Assembly (NCBI GenBank): GCA_029251465.1
Contig: JAQXDI010000064.1
Location: 1-64,000 of the forward strand
Direction: 5' to 3'
Length of the DNA: 64,000 nucleotides
Origin: Ascidiaceihabitans sp.
GTDB lineage: Bacteria > Pseudomonadota > Alphaproteobacteria > Rhodobacterales > Rhodobacteraceae
Within the stretch, counting starts at the first letter, position 1. The number at the start of each line of letters is the position of its first letter. A model generated the notes under the pieces. It was not told the DNA's origin. It saw only the letters and a list, made by a program, of their open reading frames with translations, and did not search any database. Shown one piece after another: positions 62,196 to 64,000 of this stretch. Position numbers and translations under genes: made by a program.

Positions 62196-62973
62196 TGACA
62201 TCTTTGAAGAAGACCGGGTTTCTGTTGCTGAACGGATGGCGGCCGAGGCGCTGATTGTGGACGTCGACGGCTTTGAAGGGCCGTTGGATTTGCTGCTGAC
62301 ATTGTCGCGCACGCAAAAGGTCGATTTGCGCAAAATCTCTGTTCTGCAATTGGCGCATCAGTATTTGGCGTTTGTGGAAAAGGCCAAAGCGTTGCGGCTA
62401 GAATTGGCCGCTGACTATCTGGTCATGGCTGCGTGGCTGGCGTTCTTGAAATCCCGTTTGCTGCTGCCGCCTGACCCGACCGAAGAGGGACCGTCTGGCG
62501 AAGAGCTGGCCGCCCACCTCGCGTTTCAATTGGAACGCCTGCAAGCGATGCGCGATTGTGCTGCACGTCTGATGGCACGTGACCAACTGGGGCGTGATTT
62601 CTTTGCGCGCGGGCAGGTCGAAACGGTTGAGCGGGTCAAATCGGTGACCTACACGGCAACCCTGTTGGACTTGATGCAGGGTTACGCCCGCATCCGCACC
62701 CGCGACGATTTCCGCCCGTTTATCTTGGACCGCGAAAGCGTGTTTACGATGGAACAAGCACTGGAACGGATGCGTGGATTGATTGGCTACGCAGGTGAAT
62801 GGACCGAAATTGTGACCTACCTGCCAGAGGGCTGGGACAACGATCCTGTGCGTCGCAGATCAGCGACAGCGGCAACATTTGCGGCCTCGTTAGAGTTGGT
62901 CAAAGAAGGGCATCTGGACATCCGCCAAGGTGAATCCTTTGGTCCGATCCAGTTGCGCAAGAGAGGTGCATAA
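62188..62973 (+). CDS. scpA: segregation and condensation protein A
   Basis: A 261-residue kleisin. The N-terminal helical motif FEGPLDLLLTLSRTQKVDL and ISVLQLAHQYLAFVEKAKALRLELAADYLVMAAWL binds the Smc neck, the middle is linker, and the C-terminal winged helix (VTYLPEGWDNDP onwards) binds the Smc head. It forms the Smc-ScpAB condensin complex for chromosome segregation. The start at 62188 has no good ribosome site but is coupled to nagZ by an eight-base overlap. Confidence 0.94.
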   Translation: MADDIFEEDRVSVAERMAAEALIVDVDGFEGPLDLLLTLSRTQKVDLRKISVLQLAHQYLAFVEKAKALRLELAADYLVMAAWLAFLKSRLLLPPDPTEEGPSGEELAAHLAFQLERLQAMRDCAARLMARDQLGRDFFARGQVETVERVKSVTYTATLLDLMQGYARIRTRDDFRPFILDRESVFTMEQALERMRGLIGYAGEWTEIVTYLPEGWDNDPVRRRSATAATFAASLELVKEGHLDIRQGESFGPIQLRKRGA

Positions 62974-62974
62974 C

Positions 62975-63631
62975 GTGTCACAAGACGTTGAACAAAAAGA
63001 AGAAAGCCTGTTTGAGGCTCCTCCTATTGCCGAACAAGAACGTATGGTCGAAGCGATCCTGTTTGCGAGTGCAGAACCGGTTACCGTGCGCGAGCTCGAG
63101 GCGCGTATGCCGCATGGCTGTGACGCCGCCGAGGCGCTGGTGTATCTGCGAAAACGCTATGACGGGCGCGGCGTGAACGTGACCAAAATCGGCGATTCTT
63201 GGGCGATGCGCACGGCCGCCGACCTTGGGTTTCTGATGCAAAAAGAAACCGTCGAAACCCGCAAGCTGAGCCGAGCTGCCATCGAAACCTTGGCGATCAT
63301 CGCCTATCACCAGCCCGTCACCCGCGCCGAGATCGAAGAAATTCGCGGCGTTTCGGTCAGTCGCGGCACTGTTGATCAGTTGCTGGAAATGGAATGGATC
63401 CGTTTCGGGCGGCGCAAAATGACACCTGGTCGGCCTGTTACGTTTGTGGTCACGCAAAATTTCCTTGATCACTTCGGGCTGGAAAATGCCCGCGACTTGC
63501 CGGGGCTCAAGGAATTGCGCTCTGCTGGTTTGCTGGAAAATCGCCCACCGCCAGGGTCAATGCCGGGACCGTGCGAGGTCGACGAAGACGAGGAAACCAA
63601 CGAAGGCCAATCCGAGTTGTTTGAAGATTGA
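62975..63631 (+). CDS. scpB: segregation and condensation protein B
   Basis: A 218-residue protein with two winged-helix domains: AILFASAEPVTVRELEARM opens the first and IETLAIIAYHQPVTRAEIEEIRGVSV with RGTVDQLLEMEWIRFGRRKMTPGRP the second. It dimerises and binds ScpA. A GTG start at 62975 lies directly after the scpA stop with AGAGAGG upstream. The acidic C-terminal tail (DEDEETNEGQ) is typical of alphaproteobacteria. Confidence 0.95.
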   Translation: MSQDVEQKEESLFEAPPIAEQERMVEAILFASAEPVTVRELEARMPHGCDAAEALVYLRKRYDGRGVNVTKIGDSWAMRTAADLGFLMQKETVETRKLSRAAIETLAIIAYHQPVTRAEIEEIRGVSVSRGTVDQLLEMEWIRFGRRKMTPGRPVTFVVTQNFLDHFGLENARDLPGLKELRSAGLLENRPPPGSMPGPCEVDEDEETNEGQSELFED

Positions 63632-63694
63632 TCTGAAAATCGCCGCATTTATCCCTATATATCGGGTAAGCGCAGCAAGAGAGGCACCAAAACC

Positions 63695-63934
63695 ATGAAC
63701 CAAATCATCAATATGTTTCTGCGGCTCGTCATGCGCAAAGCGATGAGCAAAGGTATCGATGCGGGCTTTAAGGGGGCCGCAGGTATGGCGCGCAAGCGAG
63801 GCGGTCGCGGCGGGCAACCACAGGGCGAAATTGACGATTATGGCAATCCAACGGGTCAAAACCGGGCTCAAAGTGCCACGCCAGAGCGTGATCGCATCCG
63901 CGCCGAACGTCGTGCCAAACGTGATCAGCATTAA
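63695..63934 (+). CDS. small basic protein downstream of scpB
   Basis: A 79-residue protein with an N-terminal amphipathic helix (MNQIINMFLRLVMRKAMSKG), then a Gly/Arg-rich basic region (MARKRGGRGGQPQG) and a charged tail. Conserved small genes of this type follow scpB in Roseobacter genomes, from memory. It may bind nucleic acid or membrane. The end of the window cuts the next gene. Confidence 0.7.
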   Translation: MNQIINMFLRLVMRKAMSKGIDAGFKGAAGMARKRGGRGGQPQGEIDDYGNPTGQNRAQSATPERDRIRAERRAKRDQH

Positions 63935-64000
63935 GGCGTTTTGAAATGCTTGGACAGTTTTAGGCCCTGTCCTTGATAGTTTGATTTCAGGTCAGCACCG

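Noticed and set aside
1-64000. CRISPR arrays
   Set aside because: No regularly spaced repeats of the CRISPR kind were found; the AACCCAC repeats are only 7 bases at 10-11 base spacing.

Overview
The window looks like a chromosome segment of an alphaproteobacterium of the order Rhodobacterales, most likely the Roseobacter group. The reasons are the C4-pathway 5-aminolevulinate synthase (hemA), a TRAP transporter of the 2-oxo-acid type with its own two-component system, a DksA with a single cysteine, a PIN protein of the Rhodobacter RSP_2648 type, DUF2852, DUF2927 and DUF6778-like proteins, and moderately high G+C coding DNA with many 1-8 base gene overlaps. No rRNA, complete insertion sequence, CRISPR array or replication origin was seen.

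Layout. 1-1480: accessory, mostly non-coding DNA with nested inverted repeats and a decayed tyrosine-recombinase gene, preceded by four helically phased AACCCAC repeats. 1481-4246: two sulfotransferase-like genes and a family-2-type glycosyltransferase around a tRNA-Asp gene. 4243-6536: a fluoroacetate-dehalogenase-like hydrolase and an M20 dipeptidase. 6773-10584: hemA, a RodZ-like cell-shape protein and ispG. 10629-12319: a C5-cytosine DNA methyltransferase overlapping a GIY-YIG nuclease gene, a candidate restriction-modification pair. 12316-19543: envelope genes (DsbA-like, BepA-like M48/TPR protease, AMIN amidase, PBP1A) plus an aminotransferase. 19642-25068: prfB, an amidase, a small protein coupled to a Rieske oxygenase, and an XRE regulator divergent from a cold-shock-like small protein. 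25162-29860: ilvN and ilvB separated by an opposite-strand hybrid histidine kinase; ilvB is preceded by a clear branched-chain amino acid attenuator. 30048-32929: a short soluble chemoreceptor-like protein and a NarL-type two-component system divergent from the TRAP operon (33173-37703). 37798-46694: bpt, RDD, DUF2852, YbaK, glnE, a lipoprotein, an RlmI-like methyltransferase, a PIN protein and an M48 protease. 46742-52328: a P450, then VWA, a 55-residue membrane protein, DUF2927, GNAT and MoxR genes. 52504-55042: dksA, an FAD monooxygenase and xthA. 55414-56738: a repeat-bearing small protein next to a frameshifted gene. 56743-63934: an iron-sulfur A-type carrier, dGTPase, argS, SPOR protein, nagZ, scpA, scpB and a small basic protein.

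How the genes work together. nagZ, the amidase, PBP1A, RodZ and the SPOR protein act on cell-wall growth and recycling. ScpA and ScpB belong to the chromosome-condensation complex. The TRAP genes, kinase and regulator look like a substrate-sensing uptake unit. The least explained material is the small-protein/frameshift locus at 55414-56738, the methyltransferase/GIY-YIG pair and the palindromes in the divergent promoters. Gene starts were moved from the longest possible frame to an internal start wherever a Shine-Dalgarno sequence or family length favoured it; these choices are inferences.
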